Assembly: GCF_000330885.1 (NCBI RefSeq)
Contig: NC_020059.1
Span: 2,097,001 to 2,161,000, forward strand
Source of the DNA: Rhizobium tropici CIAT 899
GTDB taxonomy: Bacteria; Pseudomonadota; Alphaproteobacteria; Rhizobiales; Rhizobiaceae
DNA length: 64,000 nt
Direction: 5' to 3'
How positions within the stretch are numbered: the stretch's first letter is position 1; each line of letters opens with the position of its first letter. The notes below the pieces were generated by a model. The model was not told the DNA's origin and did not search any database. It worked only from the letters and a program-made list of their open reading frames with translations. Position numbers and translations under genes: made by a program. Of the stretch, positions 52,783 through 61,834 are shown in pieces.

Positions 52783-53306
52783 CAACCCTTCATTTTCAGC
52801 GGCAGGCCCGCTGCGATAAAATAAACTTCGGCACTCGCCGCCGCGACCATCTGGTGCAGACGGCCGGCATGATCGCGAAATTCGCGCGCCATGCGATTTT
52901 CCGGCACGATTCCAAGGCCCACCTCGTTGGAGACGAGAACGAGCCTCGATCGTGCAGTCGGCAGAAATGCAGTGAGAGCGGCAAATTCCGCCGCCATGTC
53001 ACGCTCGGCCATCATCAGATTGGTGACCCATAGCGTCAGGCAGTCGACAAGCACCGCCCGCCCCTCGGCGTCGACGGCGGCAAGCTGCCCGACAAGATCG
53101 ATCGGCTCCTCATGCGTTTGCCATAGATCGCCGCGGTCGGCACGATGCTTCGCGATGCGCTCGCGCATCTCGTCGTCCCATGCCTGCCCTGTCGCCACAT
53201 AGTGACGTTCAAGACCCGTGTCCGAAACCAGGGATTCGGCAAACCTGGATTTGCCGGAACGCGCGCCGCCAAGGACGAAGACTGCTCGGGAAATCGAAGA
53301 CGACAT
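52782..53306 (-). CDS. cobP: Adenosylcobinamide kinase/guanylyltransferase
   Basis: Phosphorylates adenosylcobinamide and transfers GMP to form adenosylcobinamide-GDP. The 174 residues show the P-loop [51 protein letters not shown] and [24 protein letters not shown], all CobU/CobP motifs. Its ATG lies 3 bases after the stop of a 30-residue ORF, indicating reinitiation. The riboswitch is about 145 bases upstream. Confidence 0.95.
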   Translation of the reverse strand: MSSSISRAVFVLGGARSGKSRFAESLVSDTGLERHYVATGQAWDDEMRERIAKHRADRGDLWQTHEEPIDLVGQLAAVDAEGRAVLVDCLTLWVTNLMMAERDMAAEFAALTAFLPTARSRLVLVSNEVGLGIVPENRMAREFRDHAGRLHQMVAAASAEVYFIAAGLPLKMKG

Positions 53307-53309
53307 ACG

Positions 53310-53402
53310 CTATGCCCGCTCCCACACAAAAACAGGGGTCGGCAGCACGTCGCTGAAACCGGAAAACAGGCGCCTATACGCCGAAAACTCGTCTTGCGCC
53401 AT
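53310..53402 (-). CDS. 30-residue ORF between the B12 riboswitch and cobP
   Basis: ATG at 53402 has GGAGG (53408-53412 on the complement) 5 bases upstream, the strongest ribosome-binding site in this leader. It encodes 30 residues (MAQDEFSAYRRLFSGF at the start, VFVWERA at the end) and stops 3 bases before cobP. Since cobP lacks a comparable site of its own, its translation probably depends on this ORF. The riboswitch likely controls access to this site. No homologue is known to me. Confidence 0.6.
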   Translation of the reverse strand: MAQDEFSAYRRLFSGFSDVLPTPVFVWERA

Positions 53403-53451
53403 GACAACCTCCGTGCTGGCAGCGGAACCGACGTCCCAGAACAGGCTCTGT

Positions 53452-53844
53452 GCCCGGCACGCATGGCAGGTCTCCTGGCTCGCGGATAAGGCGCCGCGAC
53501 GGGGGCGGACCGAAACCGGTCGCCCCCGATCGTGCGCCAGCGGACCTTTCTCGCCTTCCCGGCAATGCATCATGAAAAGGCGGACGATTCGTAGAATAAG
53601 AGGCGTCCAGCCCCGGTTGATCATGATGCCACGCCAGTGGCTTTTTCGACTTGAGCCTGTCCCGCCCCGTTCGCCCCATGCGAACCATCGATGGAATAGG
53701 TTTCAAACCGAACGAAAGACCCTGACCGCTCTACAGTCGCGGGGTCGGCTGTGATGAGAACGCCCGGATTGGGTCCGTCCCTCCACATTCCCTTTTCATC
53801 CCATGCGGCAGATCGCCGCTCAGGAACCATTCGTTATGCCGGCA
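53452..53844 (-). promoter_or_regulatory. Cobalamin riboswitch
   Basis: On the minus strand: P1 (CCGGCA near 53840 with TGCCGG near 53455), AAAAGGGAATGTGG, the core GCCGACCCCGCGACTGTA, GCCACTG, CGGGAAGGCGAG and the B12 box AGCCAGGAGACCTGCC at 53465-53480. All elements of the class I cobalamin riboswitch are present in order, with a large expansion between the core and the CCACTG part. It precedes cobP-cobW-cobN-cupin-cobO. No U-tract terminator follows before 53402, so translational control is likelier. Confidence 0.9.
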
Positions 53845-54027
53845 ATGATTAGGCTTTCACTTACGTCAAGTCAATCAAGGGCATGGATGCGACCTGCGTC
53901 ATCCTGATTACGAAATCGGCTGAAAATTCCCATAAAGCCAACGGCTTTTTTGCCGTATTTCTTTGATGTTAGGAGGTTATAGAGGGTAGGCTCTCGCATT
54001 CGAGTAAAAACGTATCGTCCGTTTCCC

Positions 54028-55824
54028 ATGTTGCAGAAATTCCAACCGCGACGCCTCGGCGTCTTCTCGGCTCTGTTCGATCTCGGTCGCTTCAGGGCAT
54101 TGCTGCGCCGTGGCGAATTGGGACTTGTCTTCGCCGGAGCGCTGGTGGGAATAGTATCCGGCTGCGCCGTAACGGCGATGAGCTATATCTCGCGCAAGTT
54201 TCACAGCGTCATCTACGGCATAACCGACTACGAACGCTTGAGTTCGGCAGCGATGGCAATTCAGGACAAATCCGTATTGTTCATCGCACCGATCGCAGGC
54301 GGCATCATTCTCGGCATACTGCTGTATATATTGTCCCGCACGCGCAAAAAGCCGATGGTCGACCCGATCGAAGCCAATGCGCTGCATGGCGGCCGCATGT
54401 CGCTAACCGACAGCGTCATCGTCGCGGTGCAGAACCTGATCTCGAATGGATTCGGCGCCTCTGTCGGGCTTGAAGCAGGCTACACGCAGCTCGCTGCGGG
54501 CATTGCCTCCAAGTTCGGCTACAAGATGCAAATGCGTCGCGCGGACCTGCGCATGCTCGTCGGCTGCGGCGCGGCCGGCGCCATCGCCGCAGCATTCAAC
54601 GCGCCGCTCACCGGCGCCTTCTACGCCTTCGAGCTGATCATCGGCAGCTATTCGATCGTCACCCTGACACCCGTCGTGGTCTCGGCGCTGATATCGACCA
54701 TGATCGCAAGACTGCTCGCCGGCGACGATTTCGCCATCGATATCGATCATTTCGGGGCGATCGTTCCAGCCGATTATCTTCCTGCCATCCTGCTCGGTGC
54801 CTTCTGTGCCGGTATCGGCATCCTGATCATGCAGGGCGTCGCATGGGTCGAGGAACTGGCGCGCAAAAGCTCGATCGCGCCGCCTTTCCGCCCTGCGCTT
54901 GGCGGCTTGGTAGTCGGAACATTGGCGCTGATCTCGCCACAGGTCCTGTCTGCCGGCCATGGCGCCCTGCATCTTAACCTATCGACCGAAGTGACGCTGA
55001 GCGCACTTATCGGCGTCTTCATCCTGAAATCCCTGGCGTCAGCAGTTTCGATCGGCTCCGGCTTCAGAGGCGGCCTCTTCTTTGCCTCCCTGTTCATGGG
55101 CGCGCTGCTCGGCAAGATCTTCGCTTATTGCGCACCCTATTTCGATCACGCCACGCTGACGCCGGCCGTCTACGCCGTCGTCGGCATGAGCTCGCTTGCC
55201 GTCGCGATTATCGGCGGGCCGCTGACGATGACCTTCCTGGCGCTCGAAATCACCGGGGATTTCCCGATCACTGCCCTGGTTCTGGCGGCGGTCATCACCT
55301 CCTCGCTGGTGGTGCGCACGACCTTCGGCTACTCCTTCGCCACATGGCGCTTCCACCTGCGCGGCGAGAGCATCCGCAGCGCTCACGATGTCGGCTGGAT
55401 CCGCAACCTGACGGTTGCGCGCATGATGCGCCCGGATGTGCATACGGCCAGCATCGACATGAGCATCGAGGAATTCCGCAAGAATTTCCCCATCGGCTCC
55501 GCGCAGCGCGTCATTCTGATCGACAAGAACGAGAAATATTCCGGAATGGTGCTCGTGCCCGACGTTTATGCGAGCCCGATCGAAAAGGACGACGAGGAAC
55601 ACGGCCTTTCCGACTTCATCCGGCTGCGCAACGAGTTCCTGCAGCCGCAAATGAATGCCAAGCAGGCAGCCGCCATGTTCGAGCAGACGAAGAGCGAAGC
55701 GCTCGTCGTGGTCAACGACCTGATCGAACGCAAGGTCATCGGCCTGCTGACGGAGAGCTATACGCTGCGTCGCTACAGCGAAGAACTCGACCGCCGCCGC
55801 CGGGAAGTCTCCGGCGAGCTTTAG
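54028..55824 (+). CDS. ClC-family chloride channel/transporter with C-terminal domain
   Basis: The 598-residue membrane protein has about ten or more helices and ClC selectivity motifs: GLEAGYTQLAAGIASKFG, AAFNAPLTGAFYAFELIIGSY and GSGFRGGLFFASLFMGALLGK. It lacks the GSGIP form of E. coli ClcA at the first motif. The C-terminal 150 residues form a CBS-like pair (VARMMRPDVHTASIDMSIEEF and VVNDLIERKVIGLLTES). It moves chloride or similar anions. Its last 4 bases overlap the cobQ stop on the other strand. Confidence 0.88.
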   Translation: MLQKFQPRRLGVFSALFDLGRFRALLRRGELGLVFAGALVGIVSGCAVTAMSYISRKFHSVIYGITDYERLSSAAMAIQDKSVLFIAPIAGGIILGILLYILSRTRKKPMVDPIEANALHGGRMSLTDSVIVAVQNLISNGFGASVGLEAGYTQLAAGIASKFGYKMQMRRADLRMLVGCGAAGAIAAAFNAPLTGAFYAFELIIGSYSIVTLTPVVVSALISTMIARLLAGDDFAIDIDHFGAIVPADYLPAILLGAFCAGIGILIMQGVAWVEELARKSSIAPPFRPALGGLVVGTLALISPQVLSAGHGALHLNLSTEVTLSALIGVFILKSLASAVSIGSGFRGGLFFASLFMGALLGKIFAYCAPYFDHATLTPAVYAVVGMSSLAVAIIGGPLTMTFLALEITGDFPITALVLAAVITSSLVVRTTFGYSFATWRFHLRGESIRSAHDVGWIRNLTVARMMRPDVHTASIDMSIEEFRKNFPIGSAQRVILIDKNEKYSGMVLVPDVYASPIEKDDEEHGLSDFIRLRNEFLQPQMNAKQAAAMFEQTKSEALVVVNDLIERKVIGLLTESYTLRRYSEELDRRRREVSGEL

Positions 55825-57275
55825 GCGACGAGGCTGTCGAGCCAGGCGGGATCGAGTACGCTTTCCAGCTCTGCCGCCACTTCGTCCAGAGCCTCGTCGA
55901 CGCTGGCGCGATAGTTCATGCGCTCGCCGGAGACGCCGAAGCTTGCCAGCAGCTTTGCCCGATAGCTGTCGCTGCTGAAAAGGCCATGCAGATATGTGCC
56001 CATGATGCGACCATCCGGCGATACGGCTCCATCAGGCCGCCCGTCGATCATGGCCGATGGCCGCTCGCAGTCCCGGCCCCGCGTCACGCCGAGGTGGATT
56101 TCATAGCCCGATAACGGCACATCATACTCTTTGGAGACGGCAGTGCTGTTGCGCACGGTCTTTTCCGGCGCCATCTCCGTCTCGATATCCAACAGGCCTA
56201 ATCCGGGCGTCTCGGTCACCGATCCCTCGATGCCAAGTGGATCATGGACCATATGGCCGAGCATCTGGTAGCCACCGCAAATGCCGATGACGCGGCCGCC
56301 ACGACGCACATGAGCGGCTATATCGCGGTCCCATCCCTGCTCGCGCAGATCAAGGAGATCGCCGATCGTAGACTTCGAACCCGGCAGCACCACGAGCGCT
56401 GCATCGGCAGGCAAGCGCTCTCCAACGCGGATAAACACCAAATCGACATCCGGTTCGGCCCGCAGCGGATCGAGGTCGTCGAAATTGGCGATGCGCGACA
56501 GCACGGGTACGGCGACCTTGAGCGCACCAGAGGAACCTCGAGCAAGTCGCTCCAATACGACCGAATCCTCCGCCGGCAGGCGCGCCGCCGCCTTCAGCCA
56601 GGGAACGACACCATGGCATTGCCACCCCGTGAAGCTACCAATTGCCTCGATACCCTCACCGAAGAGGGAGACATCGCCACGGAACTTGTTGATCAGATAG
56701 CCGCGGATCATCCGCCGATCTTCCTCCGGCAAGATATGGTATGTGCCGACCAGCGACGCGATCACGCCGCCGCGGTCTATGTCGCCGACCAGCACGACGG
56801 GAACATTGGCGCGTGTCGCAAAGCCCATATTGGCGATATCGCCGCGCCGCAGATTGATCTCGGCGGGCGAGCCTGCCCCCTCGACGATGACGAGATCGGT
56901 CCCCGCCCGCATCGTGGCGAAGCTTTCGAGCACCGCACCGAGCAATTGCGGCTTGAGCGCCTGATAGTCCCGACCCTTGGCTTGGCCCCAGACCTTGCCC
57001 TGCACGATGATCTGGCTGCCGGTTTCCGATTGCGGCTTCAACAGCACCGGATTCATATGAACCGATGAGGGAACGCGTGAGGCCAGCGACTGCAGCCACT
57101 GGGCACGTCCGATTTCGCCGCCATCCTCGGCAACGGCCGCATTGTTCGACATGTTTTGTGGCTTGAACGGGCGCACTCTCACGCCCCTGTTTGCGAACAA
57201 CCGGCACAAGCCCGCGACCAATACCGTTTTTCCGACATCGGAGCCCGTTCCCTGCAGCATGATCGCTCTCGTCAT
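55821..57275 (-). CDS. cobQ: Cobyric acid synthase
   Basis: Amidates the four remaining carboxylates of adenosylcobyrinic acid a,c-diamide. The 484 residues start MLQGTGSDVGKTVLVAGLCRL, with PFKPQNMSNNAAV, EGAGSPAEINLR, GDIDRGGVIASLVGT and the glutaminase site GICGGYQMLG. It is a single gene, away from the cobA and cobP units, converging with the ClC gene. No riboswitch is seen upstream to 57460. Confidence 0.95.
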   Translation of the reverse strand: MTRAIMLQGTGSDVGKTVLVAGLCRLFANRGVRVRPFKPQNMSNNAAVAEDGGEIGRAQWLQSLASRVPSSVHMNPVLLKPQSETGSQIIVQGKVWGQAKGRDYQALKPQLLGAVLESFATMRAGTDLVIVEGAGSPAEINLRRGDIANMGFATRANVPVVLVGDIDRGGVIASLVGTYHILPEEDRRMIRGYLINKFRGDVSLFGEGIEAIGSFTGWQCHGVVPWLKAAARLPAEDSVVLERLARGSSGALKVAVPVLSRIANFDDLDPLRAEPDVDLVFIRVGERLPADAALVVLPGSKSTIGDLLDLREQGWDRDIAAHVRRGGRVIGICGGYQMLGHMVHDPLGIEGSVTETPGLGLLDIETEMAPEKTVRNSTAVSKEYDVPLSGYEIHLGVTRGRDCERPSAMIDGRPDGAVSPDGRIMGTYLHGLFSSDSYRAKLLASFGVSGERMNYRASVDEALDEVAAELESVLDPAWLDSLVA

Positions 57276-57510
57276 TCCCCACCACCTCGATATGCTACAG
57301 CCACTGAAAACGCGGGATTTGGCCTTGATTTTGCCGCGATCTCCACTCCTCGAAGCCCACCACCACGATACAAAAATGCATCACAGTCCAACATGCTCTA
57401 TTTGCGACATTGGATGACGATTTCATCCATTGTGAGTTACGCGAAGGAGGATTATCTGCATCGTGAAAACAAACAACGAAACCGGCCGGTCCGGGTCGGA
57501 GGATACCCCA

Positions 57511-57654
57511 ATGCTTTTCATCTTCAACAGACAGAATTCCATCCAGATCGCCTGGAACGGCAAGCTTCCGGCTCACCGCCCGGAGAGCCGGCTACAGCAG
57601 CTCGATACGCGCTTCGGCACGGTGGGCTTCATCCGCACGTATAATGTCGGCTGA
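57511..57654 (+). CDS. Small protein of 47 residues, hypothetical
   Basis: ATG at 57511 follows GGAGG with an 8-base spacer. It encodes 47 residues starting MLFIFNRQNSIQIAWNGKLP, with TRFGTVGFIRTYNVG at the end. An earlier in-frame GTG at 57463 has AGGAGG 12 bases upstream and would add 16 residues. The unusual presence of two ribosome-binding sites supports translation. No family recognised. Confidence 0.5.
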   Translation: MLFIFNRQNSIQIAWNGKLPAHRPESRLQQLDTRFGTVGFIRTYNVG

Positions 57655-58465
57655 TAGCGCGTCAAGCCGCCATTCCAGCACACGAGAAGCCGCCATGCGA
57701 CAGCATCGGCGGCTATATTTTTGCTCAATGTCGAGATCGGAGCGGATTACCGCTCTCACACAGAAACTGTCTTGTAACGGCACTCTTTAAAGCGCGAAAA
57801 CCGCGCGATCCGGAGATCGACGCGGTTTGCCAAAAACGCCGGCTTCCCTGCACATACACCGCAAGGTTCGCATTCCCCGGTACGCTATACCTGATCCAGG
57901 GAAGCAGCGGTTGTCCCCCGCCACGCATTGATTGATAAACGGACATCGTTACTGGAGGGTTATTAAGTGCTTAAATTAGAGTGAATCTGAAAATTTTTTG
58001 AAAATTTTCCGCTTTGCGTTGAGAAATCGCAAACGACGCAAATAAGATATAAAACGTCTTCCAGGGACACGATATTTGAGCACCATTCAAATCCGGCTGG
58101 GCGGCAAAGCTTTGAGGAAGCCATGTGATGGACGTTTTACAGCCACGAATGGCAGAAAATAGGCTAATTCAGGCGCTTAATTAAGCTTCTCCAAGAGACA
58201 CGATAACGTCCATCGGCCGACCGGCTGTTGATTTCTTCATCCAAATCCTTACGCTGCCTAATGTCGATGCAAAGAATGCCCGGCCGCGATAAAGTTCAGC
58301 GGTCGCAAAAAGACCAAATGCACGACGGCAGCAAAGGGGACCGTACGGGCGTCGTCAGCGGCGTATGCACGGTTGCAATTGGACCGCGCTGACAGGGGAT
58401 CGACAGAAATCGAACGCATTAGGGTCGATTTCCGCAACGTAACGAAAAATTGGGAGACGATATCA
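57655..58465. other. Gene-free AT-rich region upstream of the betaine transporter
   Basis: About 810 bases without a convincing ORF. GC falls sharply between about 57955 and 58190, which includes a direct repeat of TGAAAATTTT near 57990. It probably contains the promoter and control region of the osmoprotectant transporter. I see no terminator or riboswitch consensus. Confidence 0.55.
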
Positions 58466-59464
58466 ATGAAGAAGCTTCTCGCTTCAGCCATCTTCGCATT
58501 CGGCGCCTATGCTTTGGCTGGCTCGGCGCACGCCGCGGATTGCGGCAGCGTATCCATTGCTGAAATGAACTGGGCATCCGCCGGCGTTGCCGCGCAGGTC
58601 GACAAGATCATCCTGCAGAACGGTTACGGCTGCAATGTCACCCTGGTAACCGGCGATACACAGCCGACCTTTGCCTCCATGAACGAAAAAGGTCAGCCTG
58701 ACGTCGCACCAGAGCTTTGGGTCAACGCCGTGCGCACCGCGCTCGACAAGGCCGTATCCGAGGGCCGCCTGATCGTGGCCGCACCGCTTCTGAGCGACGG
58801 CGGCGTCGAAGGCTGGTGGATTCCGAAGTTCCTCGCCGACGCCCATCCGGACATCAAGACCGTTCAGGACGCCCTCAAGCATCCCGAACTTTTCCCTGCC
58901 CCCGAAGATCCGTCCAAGGGTGCCGTCTATGACTGCCCGGCAGGCTGGAACTGCCAGATCTCCACGACCAACCTCTACAAGGCTCTTGGCGCTGAGAAAC
59001 TCGGCTTCACCCTTGTCGATACCGGCTCCGCCGCAGGTCTCGACGGTTCGATCGCCAATGCCTTCGAAAAGAAGACCGGCTGGCTCGGCTACTATTGGGC
59101 TCCGACAGCCATCCTCGGCAAGTACGAGATGGTTCGCCTGAGCTTCAACGTACCGCATGACAAGAAGGATTGGGATGCCTGCACGTCGCAGCAGGATTGC
59201 GCCAATCCGAAGGTAAACTCCTATCCGGTCTCGGACGTCTATACCGTCGTGACCAAGGACTTTGCCGCAAAGGCCGGCATCGCCATGGACTACATGAAGA
59301 CCCGCAAGTGGGATAACGGCACCGTCGGCAAGGTTCTCGCCTGGATGACCGATAATCAGGGCACCAACGAGGACGGCGCCAAGTACTTCCTCAAGACCTA
59401 CCCCGATATGTGGACCAAGTGGGTCGCTCCGGACGTCGCCACCAAGATCAAGGCTTCGCTCTGA
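58466..59464 (+). CDS. Quaternary-amine (glycine betaine/choline) ABC transporter binding protein
   Basis: The 332-residue periplasmic protein has a signal peptide (to about residue 23, GSAHAAD). The OpuAC/ProX-type domain shows SIAEMNWASAGVAAQVDKIILQ, DVAPELWVNAVR and GWLGYYWAPTAILGKYEM, whose aromatic residues could form the cation cage for the amine. Cys pairs (TSQQDCANP and DCPAGWNCQ) suggest disulfides. GGGAGA precedes the ATG. It is the first gene of a three-gene uptake operon. Confidence 0.92.
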   Translation: MKKLLASAIFAFGAYALAGSAHAADCGSVSIAEMNWASAGVAAQVDKIILQNGYGCNVTLVTGDTQPTFASMNEKGQPDVAPELWVNAVRTALDKAVSEGRLIVAAPLLSDGGVEGWWIPKFLADAHPDIKTVQDALKHPELFPAPEDPSKGAVYDCPAGWNCQISTTNLYKALGAEKLGFTLVDTGSAAGLDGSIANAFEKKTGWLGYYWAPTAILGKYEMVRLSFNVPHDKKDWDACTSQQDCANPKVNSYPVSDVYTVVTKDFAAKAGIAMDYMKTRKWDNGTVGKVLAWMTDNQGTNEDGAKYFLKTYPDMWTKWVAPDVATKIKASL

Positions 59465-59476
59465 TCCATGTTGCTG

Positions 59477-59508
59477 AATCGGCGGCGGCCTCGTGCCTGC
59501 CGCCGATT
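59477..59508 (+). other. Stable intra-operon hairpin after the binding-protein gene
   Basis: AATCGGCGGC and GCCGCCGATT form a perfect 10-bp stem with a 12-base loop, 13 bases after the stop and 200 bases before the permease gene. No U-tract follows (TTCATATT). It probably stabilises the upstream mRNA end or attenuates, giving more binding protein than permease. Confidence 0.55.
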
Positions 59509-59711
59509 TCATATTCGCGCAAAGCAACCCAAACGACGCTCATACCGACAGTGCGGCAAGGCGCAAGGTCGCAACGAGTGCAGATTGATGGTGGCGAATA
59601 TAGTAAGAATGCAAGGGCAGCCTGAAGAACCGGTCGCAGCGCTGCAAGCCATCCACACGTGAAGGCCACACGGGCGGAGCGGGACAAAACCGGACCAAGA
59701 AGGGGAAATAC

Positions 59712-60623
59712 ATGGCTATTCAGTGTACGATCCTGCCGAATGTGCTCTGCAACTTTCCGGCAATAGATGAATCGCTCATACGCCTCGCGCGCAAGAATAT
59801 CGACGACGGCTTCAGGGCGTCCGTACGCGCCTACGGCACTCTCATCGATGCCATCGTGCAGCCGCTGCAATGGTTTCTGAACTATCTTGAATGGGCTTTC
59901 ACCAATACGCCCTGGTTCATCGTGCTCATCGTGATGATGATCGTCGTCTATGCAGCAAGCCGCAACCTGAAAATTGTTGCCGGCACCGCGATCTCCATGA
60001 TCCTCATCGGCGTCTGCGGCCTCTGGACCGACACGATGATCACACTCGCGATGGTAACGGTCTGTACGCTGATCGCCATCGTCATCGGCCTGCCGATCGG
60101 CATATTGATGGCGCGCTCAGACCGGCTGCAGTCGATCGTCAATCCGATCCTCGATGTCATGCAGACCATGCCGAGCTTCGTTTATCTGATCCCGGTCGTC
60201 GTCATCTTCGGCATCGGCAAGGTGCCGGGTCTTATCGCCGTCGTCATCTATGCCGTCCCACCGATGATCCGCCTGACCAATCTCGGCATCCGCCTCGTGG
60301 ACAAGGAAGTGCTGGAAGCCGCCGACGCTTTCGGGTCGTCGCATCGCCAGAAGCTGTTCAACGTGCAGATCCCGCTTGCACTGCCCACCATCATGGCCGG
60401 CATCAACCAGACCATCATGATGTCGCTCGCCATGGTCGTCGTCGCCTCCATGGTCGGCGTCGGCGGGCTCGGCAGAAATACGCTGCAGGCGATCAACAAC
60501 CAGTTTTTCACCGTCGGTTTCCTCAACGGCTTCGCGCTGGTCGCCATCGCCATCATTTTCGACCGTACGAGCCAGGCCTATGGCAGACGGCTCCAGAAGC
60601 ACTCGGAGGTCATCCATGGCTAG
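59712..60623 (+). CDS. Quaternary-amine ABC transporter permease (ProW-like)
   Basis: The 303 residues form about six to seven transmembrane helices with the BPD permease loop EAADAFGSSHRQKLFNVQIPLALPTIMAGI. IDAIVQPLQWFLNYLEW and VVVASMVGVGGLGRNTLQAI are typical of ProW/OpuAB. The N-terminus carries a periplasmic lead of about 65 residues. It overlaps the ATPase gene by 8 bases. Confidence 0.92.
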   Translation: MAIQCTILPNVLCNFPAIDESLIRLARKNIDDGFRASVRAYGTLIDAIVQPLQWFLNYLEWAFTNTPWFIVLIVMMIVVYAASRNLKIVAGTAISMILIGVCGLWTDTMITLAMVTVCTLIAIVIGLPIGILMARSDRLQSIVNPILDVMQTMPSFVYLIPVVVIFGIGKVPGLIAVVIYAVPPMIRLTNLGIRLVDKEVLEAADAFGSSHRQKLFNVQIPLALPTIMAGINQTIMMSLAMVVVASMVGVGGLGRNTLQAINNQFFTVGFLNGFALVAIAIIFDRTSQAYGRRLQKHSEVIHG

Positions 60624-61668
60624 TCACGCGATCCAGATAAAGAGCCTCTACAAGATCTTCGGCCCGCGCGGACGCGATTATGTGGATCAGGTGAAGAGCG
60701 GCTTGGGCAAAGCCGAGCTCAATGAAACGCATGGTCATGTGCTCGGTCTGCAGGATATCAATATCGACATGCCGGCCGGGGCGATCACCGTCGTCATGGG
60801 CCTCTCCGGCTCCGGCAAATCGACGCTGATCCGCCATATTAACCGCCTGATCGAGCCGACTGTCGGCGAAGTGCTCTATGACGGCGTTGACGTCTGCAAG
60901 ATGAACGAAAACGACCTGCGCGAATTCCGCCGCCACAAGACGGCAATGGTGTTCCAGAAATTCGCGCTTCTGCCGCACCGCACCGTGATCGAGAACACGA
61001 TCTACGGCTTGGACATTCAGGGCGTACCGCGCTCCGAAAGCGAAAAGAAGGGCCAGTACTGGATCGAGCGCGTCGGGCTGAAGGGCTTTGAGAGGCACTA
61101 TCCGAACCAGCTTTCCGGCGGCATGCAGCAGCGCGTCGGCCTTGCCCGGGCGCTGACGAACGATGCCGACATCCTGCTGATGGACGAGGCCTATTCGGCG
61201 CTCGATCCGCTGATCCGCGTGGATATGCAGACGGTGCTGCTCGATCTGCAGAAGGAATTGAAGAAGACTGTCGTCTTCATCACCCACGATCTCGACGAGG
61301 CCCTGCGCCTTGGCGACAAGATCGCGATCCTGCGCGACGGCAAGGTTGTTCAGCAAGGAACCGGTCAGGAGATCGTGCTGCAACCGGCCGACGACTATAT
61401 CACGGCCTTCGTGAAAGAAGTGAACCGCGGCCGCGTCATCCAGGCCCAGACAATCATGAAGCCGCTTGCCGGCGAGCCGGGCGGCGCGCGCGTGCCTGGC
61501 GACATGACGCTGGAAGTCGCCGCCAAGCAGATCACCGAGGCGGGCCAGACAGGAGCCGTCGTCACGGATACGAACGGCAAGCCTATCGGCACGATCGATC
61601 TGCAAGGCATCATCGCCGCCATGGTCACGCCCACGACACACGACACGGCAGAAATGGCAGCAGCCTGA
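60616..61668 (+). CDS. Quaternary-amine ABC transporter ATP-binding protein (ProV-like)
   Basis: The 350 residues have Walker A GLSGSGKSTLIRHINRL, signature LSGGMQQRVGLARAL and Walker B ILLMDEAYSALDPL. A C-terminal half-CBS region (VAAKQITEAGQTGAVVTDTNGKPIGTIDL) corresponds to the osmosensing/regulatory CBS domain of OpuAA/ProV. GGAGG precedes the ATG at 60616 inside the permease gene. A terminator follows at 61694. Confidence 0.93.
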   Translation: MASHAIQIKSLYKIFGPRGRDYVDQVKSGLGKAELNETHGHVLGLQDINIDMPAGAITVVMGLSGSGKSTLIRHINRLIEPTVGEVLYDGVDVCKMNENDLREFRRHKTAMVFQKFALLPHRTVIENTIYGLDIQGVPRSESEKKGQYWIERVGLKGFERHYPNQLSGGMQQRVGLARALTNDADILLMDEAYSALDPLIRVDMQTVLLDLQKELKKTVVFITHDLDEALRLGDKIAILRDGKVVQQGTGQEIVLQPADDYITAFVKEVNRGRVIQAQTIMKPLAGEPGGARVPGDMTLEVAAKQITEAGQTGAVVTDTNGKPIGTIDLQGIIAAMVTPTTHDTAEMAAA

Positions 61669-61693
61669 CGGCGAGATTTTCATCTCACGTGAC

Positions 61694-61718
61694 AAGCGCC
61701 CTTACCGGGGCGCTTTTT
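61694..61718 (+). terminator. Terminator of the betaine transporter operon
   Basis: AGCGCCC (61695-61701) and GGGCGCT (61708-61714) form a 7-bp stem, followed by TTTTT. Confidence 0.85.
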
Positions 61719-61771
61719 CTGTCTTGTTGCCGCGTCAACATATTGGGGCAGCCATCTTGTCGTTGTGTTCA

Positions 61772-61791
61772 CATAAAGAAATGTTTATATC
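61772..61791. promoter_or_regulatory. Imperfect inverted repeat before bmt
   Basis: CATAAA and TTTATATC flank six bases, 44 bases before the bmt start. AT-rich palindromes of this kind occur upstream of methionine-cycle genes in alphaproteobacteria (SahR-type). Assignment is tentative. Confidence 0.3.
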
Positions 61792-61834
61792 TGCATTTGA
61801 CACTCTTTAGAGCCGCCGCATCCGAGGACACACT

